Shown one piece after another: positions 1-12,700 of a stretch of 64,000 bases of DNA. The stretch comes from Pelargonium cotyledonis. Lineage: Eukaryota; Streptophyta; Magnoliopsida; Geraniales; Geraniaceae. Position 1 is the stretch's first letter, and each line of letters begins with the position of its first letter. Below the pieces are notes generated by a model. That model had not been told where the DNA came from. It was given only the letters and a program-made list of their open reading frames with translations, and did not search any database. The stretch is from contig JAYMTA010000007.1 in assembly GCA_036897625.1 (NCBI GenBank), positions 1-64,000 of the forward strand, given 5' to 3'. The position numbers and the translations under genes were made by a program.

Positions 1-803
1 AGGAAAAAATCTTGTCATGCGAAGGAAATCCTATAGATTCGGGAAGGCTATCTGAGGGTCGCAGCTAGCTAAGTTTCATACTAAATACTTACAAAAGACG
101 TAAACTCTCGGTCAAACTTTGGGTGCAAGGGAAACACACTTGTTAAACTCCCATCGAAGAAAAGGGAAGACCTCTAAATTCTCGTCGATAATAGGAATAA
201 TATTTAACAAGTATTCTTATATTATTTACACTACACTCGTAAAAATTGGGATCCCTTATTTTCCCTTGCAGTTTTAAAGTAGTCTTATGTTCTCTAGCGC
301 TTGGTCTGTGTGTTTTCTCTATCTTTACTTATGTATTTGAGACCCGGATATTCGCATTTTGTCCATTGTTTTTTCTCTCTTAGTACTCCCCAGTCTTTAA
401 AATTCAGTTTTTTTTTCTTGCTAATGCGTAAGGGTAAGGAAAGGGTCTAGTTCCTAGAAGAAATACAATTCCATTTTTGACGGTACCTGGTTTATGCTTT
501 TTTATACATAGTGTAGCTAAGCGGATCCTCTGGAGCGGTTCTTTGCTATTAAGTATAAGTAGGGTTACAAAAGGACTCCTCAGATTGCCTATATTCAAAA
601 AGGTTTCTTTCGAATAGTTTAGTAAAAAACCTACTTCGCACTGCGCACTCTTACAGCTCCCTTTACGGATTCCCGTTCTCAGCAAGGAAACTCTACCTTA
701 AATAGTTTGAAGGAAAACAGACTTCAGGTTAGAACTCAAACTCCATTTTGAGAATCACCGAGATGTCGATTTTTTGCTTTTTATAGAATATAAGGGAATA
801 AAG
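1..803. other. Gene-free stretch
   Basis: No gene is recognised. A 93-codon open frame lies on the minus strand at 404-685, but it matches no family I know, has no domain-like pattern and is within chance length for this base composition. Two GGATCC palindromes (249-254, 523-528) belong to the window-wide excess described in the findings. Confidence 0.6.
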
Positions 804-895
804 GGAACTTCTAATCACTTAGATAAAAAGAAGATTTATAGGATCTACTTCATTAGGATATACTGAATTCTACTTATTTGGAGTATATTAAGAGT
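804..895 (+). repeat. Leader of duplicated tRNA-Lys-like module, copy 1
   Basis: This stretch precedes the tRNA-like sequence at 896. It begins with a 21-base block (805-825) identical to 59321-59341; its core reads ACTTCTAATCACTTAGATA. The longest repeat expected by chance in 64 kb at this composition is about 17-18 bases, so the match is meaningful. A second shared patch (AGGATCTACTTCAT here, AGATCTACTCCAT in copy 2) lies between the block and the tRNA. Spacing from block to tRNA start is 91 bases here and 94 in copy 2, so the copies are collinear. It could be a conserved 5' flank or promoter; that is inference. Confidence 0.7.
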
Positions 896-968
896 GCTTA
901 GATAGCTCAGTTGGTAGAGCAAAGGTTTAATATCCTAACGGCCGCAGGTTAAAGTCGTCTATTTACTG
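896..968 (+). pseudogene. tRNA-Lys-like sequence, degenerate (copy 1)
   Basis: The D-arm region TAGCTCAGTTGGTAGAGCA (903-921) is intact. The sequence then runs through a diverged anticodon region to CCTAACGGCCGCAGGTTAAA, close to the plant mitochondrial tRNA-Lys(UUU) 3' half from memory (CCTAATGGTCGCAGGTTCAA). The anticodon loop no longer shows TTT, the T loop reads TTAAAGT instead of TTCAAGT, the T stem pairs poorly, and the acceptor arms (GCTTAGA at 896-902 and about 961-967) do not pair. It is therefore read as a decayed tRNA gene rather than a working one. Its leader and D arm are shared with the copy at 59415. A different tRNA with a similar D arm remains possible. Confidence 0.5.
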
Positions 969-3502
969 AACTGGGTCAAGGATACAAGAGTTTACAATTA
1001 CCTTTTATGGTATATAGTCCGACTTTGTTCCGTAAAGTTTTAGTATTTTACGTAGCTCATAAAAAAGAAGTTTAATTCGCTATAACCTGCTTCAAAAAGG
1101 ATCTATAGCCGCATCAGGGTTAATCACCAAGTTCTATTTATAGTGTGATAATGCTAGATTTCTACTAGGGGCTTACCTTCTTCAGTTCCGGTTTGAAAGG
1201 ATTCCCCTAGTTTTACTTATCTATTTACCTATATTGCTGATCAATAATGGACAGTTGACCTAGGTAGGCTGTCTTTCGAGCGTTATGTATAGTGCTGACC
1301 ATCTTAAAACTAAAAAGCTAAGGTTTTTTCTCGCGGTTATTTTCGATCCGACCATTGCTGATAATTTCAATTTGTAATATTAAAAAGTCCTTTTCAAAAA
1401 CTAATTGAATGAAAATCACTACTTGGTTTTATATTTTTCTTTTTTTATGTTCAAAAATGGAAAAGCATTCTGTACATTTAATTCATTATTATTATTATGA
1501 ATCAATAGAGGCTCTACTGCCAGCTAAACTTTAAACTAGGAAATCCTATATTCTTTTTGTGGGTTAGGATTCCCCATCTCATAAGAAGCGCCTTCTTTGT
1601 TTTTCACTGCCTTAATTACTTTTTTAATCTGGTAATATCCAAACCTAAAAGTAAGAATCAAATTCACGGGTTTTAAAAATATTAGGGGCTTGCTTTGCAG
1701 GAGTCTTTTTAACAAGGAAAGCTAACTGAAATTGTTCAGACTAAAGGGGGACGGCATGTCTTTGTTTTAATATACTAACTGAGTGCTGGGGTTGTGTTGT
1801 AAATGTTAACGGGTCTCTACCATTCCAAGGTAACCTTTTTCTTTTTAGATAGGAGGTAGGGTATTTATCAGTACTGAAACGGGGCACTCTTCATAAGTAA
1901 GCTAAATAAAAGGAGGAATTCAATAAGTAGTAGGTATGGCTTGAGTTACAAATAGCTTATACGAAGTACAAGGAGTAAGTTTCAAAGAAATAGGAATAAT
2001 CTAACTGCATCGAGAAAGATACTGAAAGCTAAACAAACATTTTAAAAACCCCTTATATAAATTCTAAAGCCAAGGACACGCCCTACTTGGATACACAATA
2101 TTCATTGCCTCTACTAACTAGCTAGCTTTCACACCTGTATAATATGTATCCATCCATTATCCCTAATCTATAGGAACTCCTATGGGCCCTGGGGAATACT
2201 TGAATGCTAAAGCAAAGTACTTCGCTTTTTAAGTACTTCTTACACATAACTCAGGCTAGAATAAGGACACTAAAAAAGAGAAAAAACTGAATTCTCTTAA
2301 TACTAAAAGAGGGGGCCCTTTTATAAGTTGACTTTCTTTGACTCTACCTCAATTTACATAATCTTAAAAATCTAATTTATTATAAAAAATTTTTGTTTTT
2401 GTATATATTTCTATGTTATGAAGTTTTATAATCCCATTATAACAATCAGGAGCTATTAATGAAATATTACCAGGTCAATGCTTTTTGTCGGGGCAAAAGG
2501 GGTTACCAGATAAGTAGATCTAAGGGCAAGCTAGAGAAGTGACAGGTTTCTTGTTTCAGAAACTAGTGCTTTTGTAATATACAAGCAATCTCAAATTGAA
2601 ACGGATCCTTGTAGAAGTATACGTTGTCAGGATATACAAGAAGATAAGTGGGCCCGTCTTGCCTTCTGGAGCCCCCTTATACTTTACAAACTAGTATAGG
2701 TTTTCTTCTTGGTTTTGTGCCTCCAGGAAGCAATTTAGAACATTGTATAAGATATACACCTTTTATCAAGATTTCATTTTATCTGGGTTTATTACACATA
2801 TTTGTAAAAAAAAAATACAAATGAACTTTCCAAGGATTCCTATTATTTAAATACAATCTAATTTTTCTTGCCTTTAGGGGATTTAGACTGATAACTTGCT
2901 ACTGGGCGTGGGGCAGCGCAGCATAATGGGAAGGTCATTATACAAATCATATACCTTTTGCTGTAGCTTCAGGAATAAGATTCTTTTTCAAGTAACCTTG
3001 AAGAAACGGGGGAATTCTAGTTAGCTTTTCGGTAAATGGGAAGGGCCTTAAAGCGGATCCTTAATCCCCGAAAAGTAAAGATAGAAGTCCTTACTACATT
3101 AGTAAGCATTCAAACTACTGCCGCATTTCTGGGATCTGAGAAAATTACAAATTTGGGTTAGATAAGACCAAAAGCACATGTTACTAAAGTGGGTAGCCCT
3201 ATTCTTCGGGGGTCCAAGACATAAATTCTCGAAATTCATGCGCGAAATCCTAAAAGGAGCTCCTCCTAGATTATCAGTAAAATTAAGGGAAAACCTAGTC
3301 TTTTAAAGGACCTACTTTTGGTGTATTACGAGACTTCTTAAACCCAGTGTTATAGTAAATTAGGAGCTTGGGCTCTTTTTTCTAAAAGGCTTTTTATAAC
3401 TGATATCATAAGGTAGTTTACACCGTACCGAGAATCCTTATTGAAACGAACCGAACCCCCTTATATATATTTTTTTCCTTCTATATAGTAGAAGATTTTT
3501 TA
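969..3502. other. Gene-free stretch
   Basis: No open frame worth listing and no recognisable RNA. It holds a short ATT microsatellite at about 1485-1499, a very A+T-rich patch at about 2365-2420 with runs of T, and five of the over-represented palindromes: GGGCCC at 2184, 2313 and 2650, and GGATCC at 2603 and 3055. Confidence 0.6.
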
Positions 3503-3572
3503 TAACGGATCTCTGGGTAGAGCAAAAGAGTCCAGGGAAGAATACTGTGGGTTCAAGCCTAATCACCTCAAT
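3503..3572 (+). pseudogene. tRNA-like remnant
   Basis: CTGGGTAGAGCA (3512-3523) resembles a tRNA D loop and 3' D stem. About 23 bases further, TGTGGGTTCAAGCCTAA matches a T arm with the usual TTCAAGC loop. The anticodon region between them does not fold into a 5-bp stem with a 7-base loop, and the acceptor ends do not pair. Spacing of the two conserved parts is roughly that of a tRNA. The identity cannot be assigned. Confidence 0.35.
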
Positions 3573-6500
3573 ACCAAGAATACATTATAGTCTTTTAATT
3601 TCCTTGTATAAACTACACCTAATACAAAAAATTATACCATAAATAGAGATAACTTAATAGCAGATTACAAGAATGTATTTATTAGAGTACTTTTGACCTG
3701 GATACCCAGCCCCTGATTTATATATGTATTACCCTCCTCTTTCCATTTGCTGCTTGTAGGCACCCCTGTAAGTTCTTTTTTGTAAGCAAGGAATCTATAG
3801 TAAATTTCTAAATACCTTTTTGTGAAGCAATTTGAATCGCTGGGTAGTAACTAATTAAATCTTTGAAAAGGCATTACCAGATAAGCAAACATGAATCCAT
3901 CCGTATGGACTAAACTTTTTTTGCTACATAAATCGAGGAAATAATTAGTGTACCAAGTCACGGAATAACTTAAGAATAGACTTTATGGGTTAGACTATAA
4001 AAGAAAAGAAGAAAAGTACATGGTTCCCTCAAGAAGACTAGAGCTCGTTGTCGAAAATATATTATAGGATTCAACTGACTCTTCCTTGTATATAGCTTAA
4101 TCTTGATAATTCCATAAGTAGGAATTCTATATAAGCATACTTAACTTTAATTATTCTATAATAAGGAGAATCCTTTCTGTCCTATTTTTGTTAGGTCAAC
4201 TTAGTATTTATAATTGTAAAAGCCTTTTGTATAAGTATTCCGACACCGGATAGTGTGATACCTTTTAAGTTCAATAATTATATAGTAGGGATTGCCAAGT
4301 CTTCTTTGTTTAAGGGAACTCCGCAATACAGTTTTGGGAGTTTTTAAATTAAAATTTGGATTCTAAATGATAAAAATCAGGAATAAAGTGGAATTCCGCC
4401 TAAAAAGCATTAGGAAAAGCAAATCACAAGTTTGTATAAAAGTAGAATCTTTAGGACAGGGACGAAGGAATCCCCACTTTTCTTTCCCTTCTCTCAACCA
4501 GTTGCTCTTTACCTCTACTTTTGGATTCCCTAATAGGCAAGGGTTATATAAAAATTGTTTGGAACTGGACTTTCGTCCGAATAAAGTAGCAACACCGAGA
4601 ATAAGTTAATAGGAAGACTGGACTGCGCTACGAAGTTGCACAAACAAGGGAAAACCGTTAGGCCTATAAAACTATTGATAAGAATCGGAATCCAGGGGGG
4701 TTAAAGCTTAAAAAAGTTTATGCTAGAACTCAGCTCTGTAATGAAAGGGGTCTCTACGTTAGATGATTTATAGGATTTCATATGTTTGATATAAATGCAG
4801 TTAATGACAAGGTCTCAAAGAAAATTTAAATATTAAGCACGGGTTACTCGATATAGTATATAATAACTTTATACCAATTATGCCAAAGGATCTACACACT
4901 CTCTGTTAAAGGAAGCATAACCAACTCAAGGTTCTGGGGAATTCGTGTGTTCTAGATCTTACTTTACTTACAGAAATGTATGATCTAGATTTACCTAGTT
5001 TAGATTGCACTTAGCTATATCTATTTAACTTTTCTATATGGTTATGATAGAGGACTTGTAAATACGAACACGCTAACAGGTTACCTGGTGTGCTTCACCT
5101 ATTTCTGGTATTGGTTAAAAACGGAACTCGACTGGGAAGTAATCTCGTAATAAGTATATCAAGAATTCAAAAATTACAAAGAAACAAAATCTCCCAGGTT
5201 TAAAAAACGACTGGGCCTACCAGGTACTTTTAGTATAAAACAAGGCTAACAAGGGTCTTGCTTTCAATTGGATTTACGCTAAAAGCTGCTATTAATAGGA
5301 GTAATCTAGTTTTTGAATATAGTTATCTTCGATTGTAAGCCAGAGTAAAGATAAGCTTGTAATTCAGATAGGATTCATTCTGTTTAACTTTTAGTAATTC
5401 TTTATTTTTATTAATTTTATTTCTTAAAAGTACTCATAGGATTATCCTGAATAGAGTTTTTTTGTATCTTGTGGGGTCTTAACTCTATTTTATTTAGCAA
5501 AACGGGATCCTTTGAGTAAAATTGAACAGGATATCTTCTATCTTTTAGAAATGCAGTCCCTTACTACTATTAGTACAAGAAAATACCTTGGACTTCCACT
5601 CCGAAGGAATTTTTTTATTCACCAGGCGCCTTACATATTTAAAAAACTAAAAGACCTTGTAGGGCAAAGCAACCCTAGTTAAGGTATTCTTATAATGGAG
5701 TTCTTTATTTGTTTATAGGGGAATTAGCTAATATAATATCTCTCCAACCTTTAAAAGCTATTAGAAGCAAAGGAAAGTGGTACTTAATACGGAAATATAA
5801 AAGGTACCCGACAAGCTTTATAATATTACTAATTTAAACAAAGCAAATTAAGGCTTTATTAGTCTACTTTTAATTAATCTTACTTAGAAATACCCTTCAA
5901 CTTCATGAAGCCAAACTACTTAATGAATAGTAAATCAACTACAGCAGTTTTTTAGAGTTCGCACGGCTCAGTTAGTTTATTAATTAATACCTTATCTCAA
6001 GAGTATTACGTCGTAAATAGGTTGGGGCACACTATAGAAAGAGAAAAAACAGGCTTAAAGCAAGAGAGGCTCAGCCTGCGTCTAGTAATATACTGTGAGC
6101 GGGAACGAGAATATTCCAAGGTTCTCTATCAGGACACAGGATTGGCGGGGCCCAAATAAGGATTTTTAAAGAAAGAATTATTATAAACATAAATTGATAA
6201 ATTCTTAAAAAGACAAGAGTCTTATGAAAAACATCGTAATAACCCTTGTATAAGCTTCAGAGGAGTCCTAATTTAAATGAAAATCTCGGAATTATATAAT
6301 AGGGTACTTCAGACTTGTTAAAGAATAAAAAGACTATACGGCCAAAAGTCTCAGGTAAACGTGATAATATAGTTTCATTATACTCCTTAAATTCTTTTTT
6401 TGCCACGGACCTTACTGTATTCATTTTAGATTTCTATGACTTACTATTTCCAGGATACCCCCCTAGAATAGATTTTATAAACTTTGCTCATAAAAGACCC

Positions 6501-9500
6501 GACTAAAGAATACTCTCGTACGAACAATTTAAGTTTTCAATATAACATAAATTATTTAGCTCTCAAACCCTTCTATTTTATAGTACAAACTAGACCTCTC
6601 TAGAAAGAAAAAATTCTCAGCATTGTTTACAAGTTTATATGAATACAATCCCAAAGATATCAATTTTCTAATTCCTGAATCCAGAAATGGAACATTATCC
6701 AGAGACTTTACTTAAGTTTTGTTTGAATTGGAAGGGGTTAAGGATTTCAAGTACAGGGCTCAAGTTTTAGTATATAAGTAAACAAGAGAGTTTCCTTTAT
6801 CATTTTCCTAAGAATTTCCTTTTTCTTAAGTTTTTCTAAGGAGTTGCCTGTTCCCCTATTTCCAAGCTCTAAAGCAAAGAAAATAAGAAGGGTGAGGACT
6901 ATTCACAAAACTTGAACTTACGACTTACGATAAAGTACTAAAAACCCTAAAAATCGATAAAATGTTAGATGCCCCCTCGCTATTCGAATTGCATGGAAAT
7001 GGGTAGAAAAACAGGTTTTCAAAACTCCCATCTCACAAAGGAAAGCCACGAATGAACCGATATAGAAAGAGCTTAGAGTTTAAGTTAGAACTAAGACTAT
7101 CAAACACTAAGGGATAGTGCAAATAAGGACGATTCTATGGGATGACAAAGAACAAAGCACACTTTTTTCATGTACAGATAATAGTAGTAGACTGGAATGC
7201 TTTTGAAAGAAACATAGAGTAGTAGATCCAGGATAAATAAGAATAGGGAGGATAAGCGGGTCTAAATTCTCGTAACGGACACGTGGACTCAATAGAATCG
7301 GATGAGAATAGGTGTGAAAAAAAGAATCATTCTCATAAGTTGCTAAAGCTTGTCAATACAACGTCAGAATTTCAATTTTATACAATGGGAGAAAACTCAT
7401 ATTGTAAACAAAAATCCACAACATATAAAGAACAATCTATAAGAATCAACCGAGTATGGAGACTCTCCCAAAAGCAAAAGAAAGAAGGTAGCCATTCAGT
7501 CGTCCTTTGCTTTTGAGAATAGCATGTACTAATAAGGCTCGTATTGTAATGATTTCAAGGATCAGCTAAACCGATTGTAATCCTGCCAATTATGAGATTT
7601 TGTTCATATTTATAAAACCAAAGGAAATTCTATACCATTAATAAACTTTATATTATCTACGTTTACATGGGAACCAATAGAATACAAAAACCCTACCTAT
7701 AAGACTATCTATTCCATAACTACCAGTCATACATATCTAATAAGTAATATACTTCCTTATAACTCTAAACGAGGAATACACTAGCTACAGTAGGTTACAA
7801 GAACAGTTATAGGCTACAAGAAGACTAAGACAGGTATAAGGAGTAGTACAGCTATTAAGTTAGGTATGCAGAAGAAGAAACCAAGTGAGGGTCTTAGTAG
7901 GTCTTAGTGTAAGCCTATCCATATACTCTAATGCATTACCTTTCCTCCGCAAAGCTTCAGTCGGTAAGAGTCACTTACTACTATACTTAAAAAGGCACCA
8001 CCATACGTCACAGCGGGGGCTAGAGGAATCTCCCTTACTTAAGACCGGTACAGCTACTAGAGTCTATCTCCTAAGATAAGTAATAAAGGTGTTTATCTCT
8101 TTAGAATAACAAGTTTAGGATAAGTTCAATCAAGAAAGTCAAGAATAGTATATTGGTGTTCCTGTAGTGTAAGTCAGTATATCTATAACCCACTACAAAC
8201 AAAAAACATCCTCACTATGTTCTGGTCGGTAGGAAGGACTCTCTCCTTTTCGATAAAAAGTACAATCCTTAAGCCGCCTTTCCCTAGCGTCAATTTGTTA
8301 ATGAATAGAGAAATTCTAAGTAATAATAAATCAGGTGAAAGTCTATTCTTCCCGTCGGTGTTGTTTCTCTAGCGAGAATAAAGCTATTTAAATAGAAGTA
8401 AAAGTAAAGGGGGAGCCTCTCCGTAGTGAGTTTCGTTTGTACTAGTTTTTTAGTCATTAGCAAGTCAAGAGCACTTCTAATCCTAAAGCGGGGTTACTTG
8501 ACGGAGTAAAACCCCATAATAAGAATATAAAATGAAATACTTGCGTGACTAAACATATAAACATAAACCTACTCTCTTAATAGGGCCCACCAGTTATACA
8601 AAGAAATAAGACTACTAATTAGATTCACCAAGGAACAAAGCATGGAGAAGTTCCAAGTTAAATTTCGTTAGATGCTTCTCCAAGGTCCCGGTCTCGCCTT
8701 ATACTTATAATATAAGTACTGAACTCTGCGTTTCTTTCGAGGGATAGTTGGCAGCCTTTACTCTGAATAGTATCTCTTATTAATCTTAATTAGTTTGGAA
8801 AGGGGTAAATTCAAAAAAGATTTTACAACCTGTAGAAGCCCTTGTGTATAATAGTTGGATTTCCTGATATACTAAACAATTTTTTATCTTCTTTATTCTA
8901 GTGTCCGTAAGCCCTCTTAAATATTCTTCCATAATGTACCCGCATACTTGAAATATTTAGAAGCAAACATCAGAGTTTCGTACAATGACAATGTTCATTA
9001 ATCAAATGGAATTGCATTTTTATACTTTGCAATGGATATGGTATTCCACTTTTTTGATCTCTAATTTGAATTTTACTAGACTCTAGCTACATTCTCTACT
9101 CATCGGAAGCCCAGAAACGTAAAGAATTGCGTACTTACTAGATAAGAAAGAAGGATCCTATCTTACATTTGAAGCATCATAAATATAAGTATCGAACAGG
9201 CAATAAATAGGAACTGCTGTAATTATAGAATTCCGGATACTCCCCCGAATACTCTAGAAGCACTTCCCCGGGGATTGAACAAGAATAAAAAGGTCAAACT
9301 TTTGCTGCAACTAATAAACTTAATGACTAACTTTCTTTGCGGATTTATATTAATTAAATTTATTTAGTTTTATAGGTCTAAATCGAGAAAGTAACAGAGC
9401 ACGGATTCCTGGTCATACAAGATTTCCCTTTAAAAAAAGTATAGGCTAAGTCTTTAGAGGAACGTTTTCGGAAAGGAAATCCCCTTTAATACAGGCTATC

Positions 9501-9703
9501 TCGTGTATCACCTACTACTAGCAAATGGATCCAGTTAGGTTATATATAATTAAGAACTCGTCAAAGGGGGGTTCCCATTCGGTCTAAGCTTCTGCTCTAA
9601 AATGGTCTTGATACGAAAAAATTTTGAATATAGACTTTATGCTGTCTTTAATCCCTAGCTCAAAATAAAGAATTAGTTGGAGATCTACTGAGCTTGTTTC
9701 AGG
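3573..9703. other. Gene-free stretch
   Basis: Five short frames occur (80 codons at 4367-4609 +, 63 at 6315-6506 +, 61 at 7107-7292 -, 77 at 7283-7516 +, 64 at 7885-8079 +). None resembles a known protein and all are within chance length. Around 7780-7880 the plus strand becomes purine-rich with many AGTA/GTACAG words, unlike its surroundings; similar patches recur near 12.7, 13.7 and 48 kb. A tRNA-like A-box at about 5962-5970 has no partner T arm. Confidence 0.55.
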
Positions 9704-9740
9704 ATTACTAATTGGATTCGAACCCTATGCTCAATTTCAG
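9704..9740 (-). pseudogene. tRNA T-arm fragment
   Basis: On the minus strand ATAGGGTTCGAATCCAAT is a near-canonical T arm with the conserved TTCGAAT loop. No D arm or anticodon stem is found at the right distance upstream on that strand, so this is at most a 3' tRNA fragment. Confidence 0.25.
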
Positions 9741-12700
9741 GAAATTCGGACATATACCAAAACTTTAGAAAGCTTTCTTTCTTGAATTCTTCCTATTTTT
9801 GTGTGCCAGAACATGCTATATAAAGTATGGCTTTTTACTAAGTGTATTCCGTTGATGCTCAATTATTTCCTGATCAAGAAAGATCTGCTTATTAGAGATA
9901 AAGGACCAAATAAGAATTATATACCAAGGGGGCTCCTTAAGGAACCAGATCGAAGTGGTTTATAAAGATTAAAGTAATTTTTTCTTGATTTGCCCGATCT
10001 AGTACAAGCATAGGAATATTGAATAGTGAGAGCACTCAGCCAGTTAGAATCTAAGATAAGACTTAAAGTTTTTGTCAAAGAAGTCCTGTCATCAATGAGC
10101 TAAATCCTTTATTATATAAGTGATTAAACTGCCAGCTTTGTATTAGAGAAGTTTGTCTTGAATCTCTATGGAAATCTGAGAAGTTTTAGCTCTCAAAACC
10201 GGGTCAATATCTTATAATTTTTAGAGTCTTGCAATAGATTTCTCTAGTGTCAAAGGATGGATATAATATTAAATTCAGTTATAATCTATGTTTAAAGAGG
10301 GTCCTCTTTTTAGTACATTCATCTTTTAGTTGTGGGATTTATTCGAGTAGTTTTGCCCTAAACCCTCGCGGTACCTGTCCTTTCTTATTATAGTTATAGG
10401 TTAGCTTAGCCTTTTCAGCAGCCCCTGTTACTGGTATTCTATTCTGGATTTTGGTACTAGTCAGAGTTCTCGTGAGCATTACGTTTAACCTGGGTCGGGA
10501 TTTCAAAATACATGGAGTATAACTCGATTTACATACTAACTGGACCCGTGAGGACTGCTTTCATAGGAAACTAACCACTTCGGTAAACTAAAATATTACT
10601 TGCCCTTTTTAACTAGAAGTTTCGTAGGAGCTGCACGTTTTATTAAGAAAGAATCCTATTTCTAGAGGATACGATTTTCTATCCTACTTTTTAAAGGATT
10701 TACCCGCCCTGCCATTATATATATACTAGATCGAGTAACAAGCTTAGACCCCTTTAAATACTTTTAAATAAGTTCATAGATTTATAAACAATTTCCTTTG
10801 GTTTTCATGTAATAGGTATACTTGATCCTGTGCTTATTTACTCTTGTACAGAAGAGACTGGGCCCCTCTTTCATTAAAAAGTTTAGAAAATCTAGCTTTA
10901 GATTTAATTTAACACATATGAGAAGCCCCCTTTATTTCTAGACCCTTTCTGGTAACCTAAAAAGGAAATCACTTAGGTAAAGTGGGGTCAAGAATTTGTT
11001 CAAAGATCTGTGTCTTGTAAATAGAGTATATGCGCCTGTCCGTCCATATGAATAGCAAACAAAAAAGGATTTCCCTTGACTGGTATGTAAAATGAAGTCT
11101 ATTTAACAGAAATGCCAAAAGGTTCCGGTAGTGTTGCCATAGTAAATTTAGCCTAAGATTTCTTTTAACTCTATAAATTAATTACTTTTTTGTAGAAAAG
11201 AGAGATGTACAATACTAACCTACTATAATATTTAAATTTATGTACAATTTTTTATGACGAGCTTTTTAAGGTTCCGTAGAATACTTAATAGTAATGTTGA
11301 ACCTAATTTATCTATTAACCCCTTCAGCCCTGTAAAATCTTTGTGAAATAAATCTTGTGAGTTATCCGGCTTAGTATCCTATTATAATAAATAATTCCGA
11401 ATATTCCTCTAAGCAAAAGAACAGGTTGTACACACTCAATAGCTCCTTATTTTATTCTGTCTCTAAAAATACGTAAGTATTCCATCCTAAATATAAAGAA
11501 ACTTTCATATACGCAACCTTTTTACATCAAGAGTAAATAGGACACCGCTGCATTTACTGATATTTCAGTAATTTTCTTTAATGCCTTTTGTTAAGTGAAA
11601 CTGAAATAACTCTTTTACGAAAGCGCATAGTGTTATATAGACCCTTATAAGAGAGGATAACTTGTTTTTATAGGTTATTAATCGATTCATATGCTACTTT
11701 CTTTGACTGATGATTAAGCAGGGATCTTTAAAGATTAATTGGTCTAAGTCAAGGATTAGCTATGGATCCGTGTTTTGTATAGATGGGGCATCCCTATAAT
11801 ATATCCATTAAAAGTTTACATTAAACGAGGTAGGTTTGGTCATACGCTCTTGGGGTAAAATCAAGGGACTTCTTATCCGTATTTTATTATTCTTATAGTT
11901 AGGGCGGGTGTACATGTTAATGCTAATTTTAGTTAGGTATCCTTGGCAATTCCATTGGATATCGGGGGGTAGACATGTGTAGATTCAAATAGTGTTGTCA
12001 TGGGTAATTGCTCTAAAAAGTCCTCTTATCCTGCCCCTGGATTTGGAGTATTAAAGACACTCCTAGGATAATAGAAGAGTAGTTTAATAATTTTTCGTAG
12101 CCTCCTTACTACCACGCACGCCTATGTGTCGAACAAGGCAGTATCTTGTTATGCTGAAACTTGAGGAGTCCATTATAAAAAAGAATCTTATTCGTGTTCT
12201 AGAAGAGATAATCGAGGCCTTCTAGCTATCGAGAAAGCTTTACTGCCGGGCTCTACTCAAAGTAGGTTTTGCCAGTTATTAGGTTTCCTTTTAATCGCCC
12301 ATCTCTATTTTCTGGAGAATTTTGCGAGGTTCTCATATACTTATTTAGCTTAATAGAAGCAGCCCTTGTATCATGGATTTTTCCTGCTTTGACTCAACCA
12401 CTCTTGTGGCTTCTTCTTACTCCAGGAAATCTATCCTATAAAATCATCATGACTGTAAATTGCATAATGAGCTTGTTTAGCAAGATTTTTATCATTATTA
12501 AGCTTCTATTATATATTATCGTATAAAAAGATCCTTCTCAGATACTCTTTTAAATTTAAAAAAATTCTGAATTTATTTTTAAAATCTGGAAATTCCTGTA
12601 ATATATACAATAAGGGGTCTTTAAAGGATCCAACTTAGCTAATAAGGAGTTGGAAATCAGTAAATGAATGTTCTCGGCCTATCTGTTATAAAGAGTTTGA

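Noticed and set aside
5955-6020. A-box-like GGCTCAGTTAG suggesting a tRNA
   Set aside because: No T arm or anticodon stem lies at the right distance, and the following DNA is plain A/T-rich sequence.
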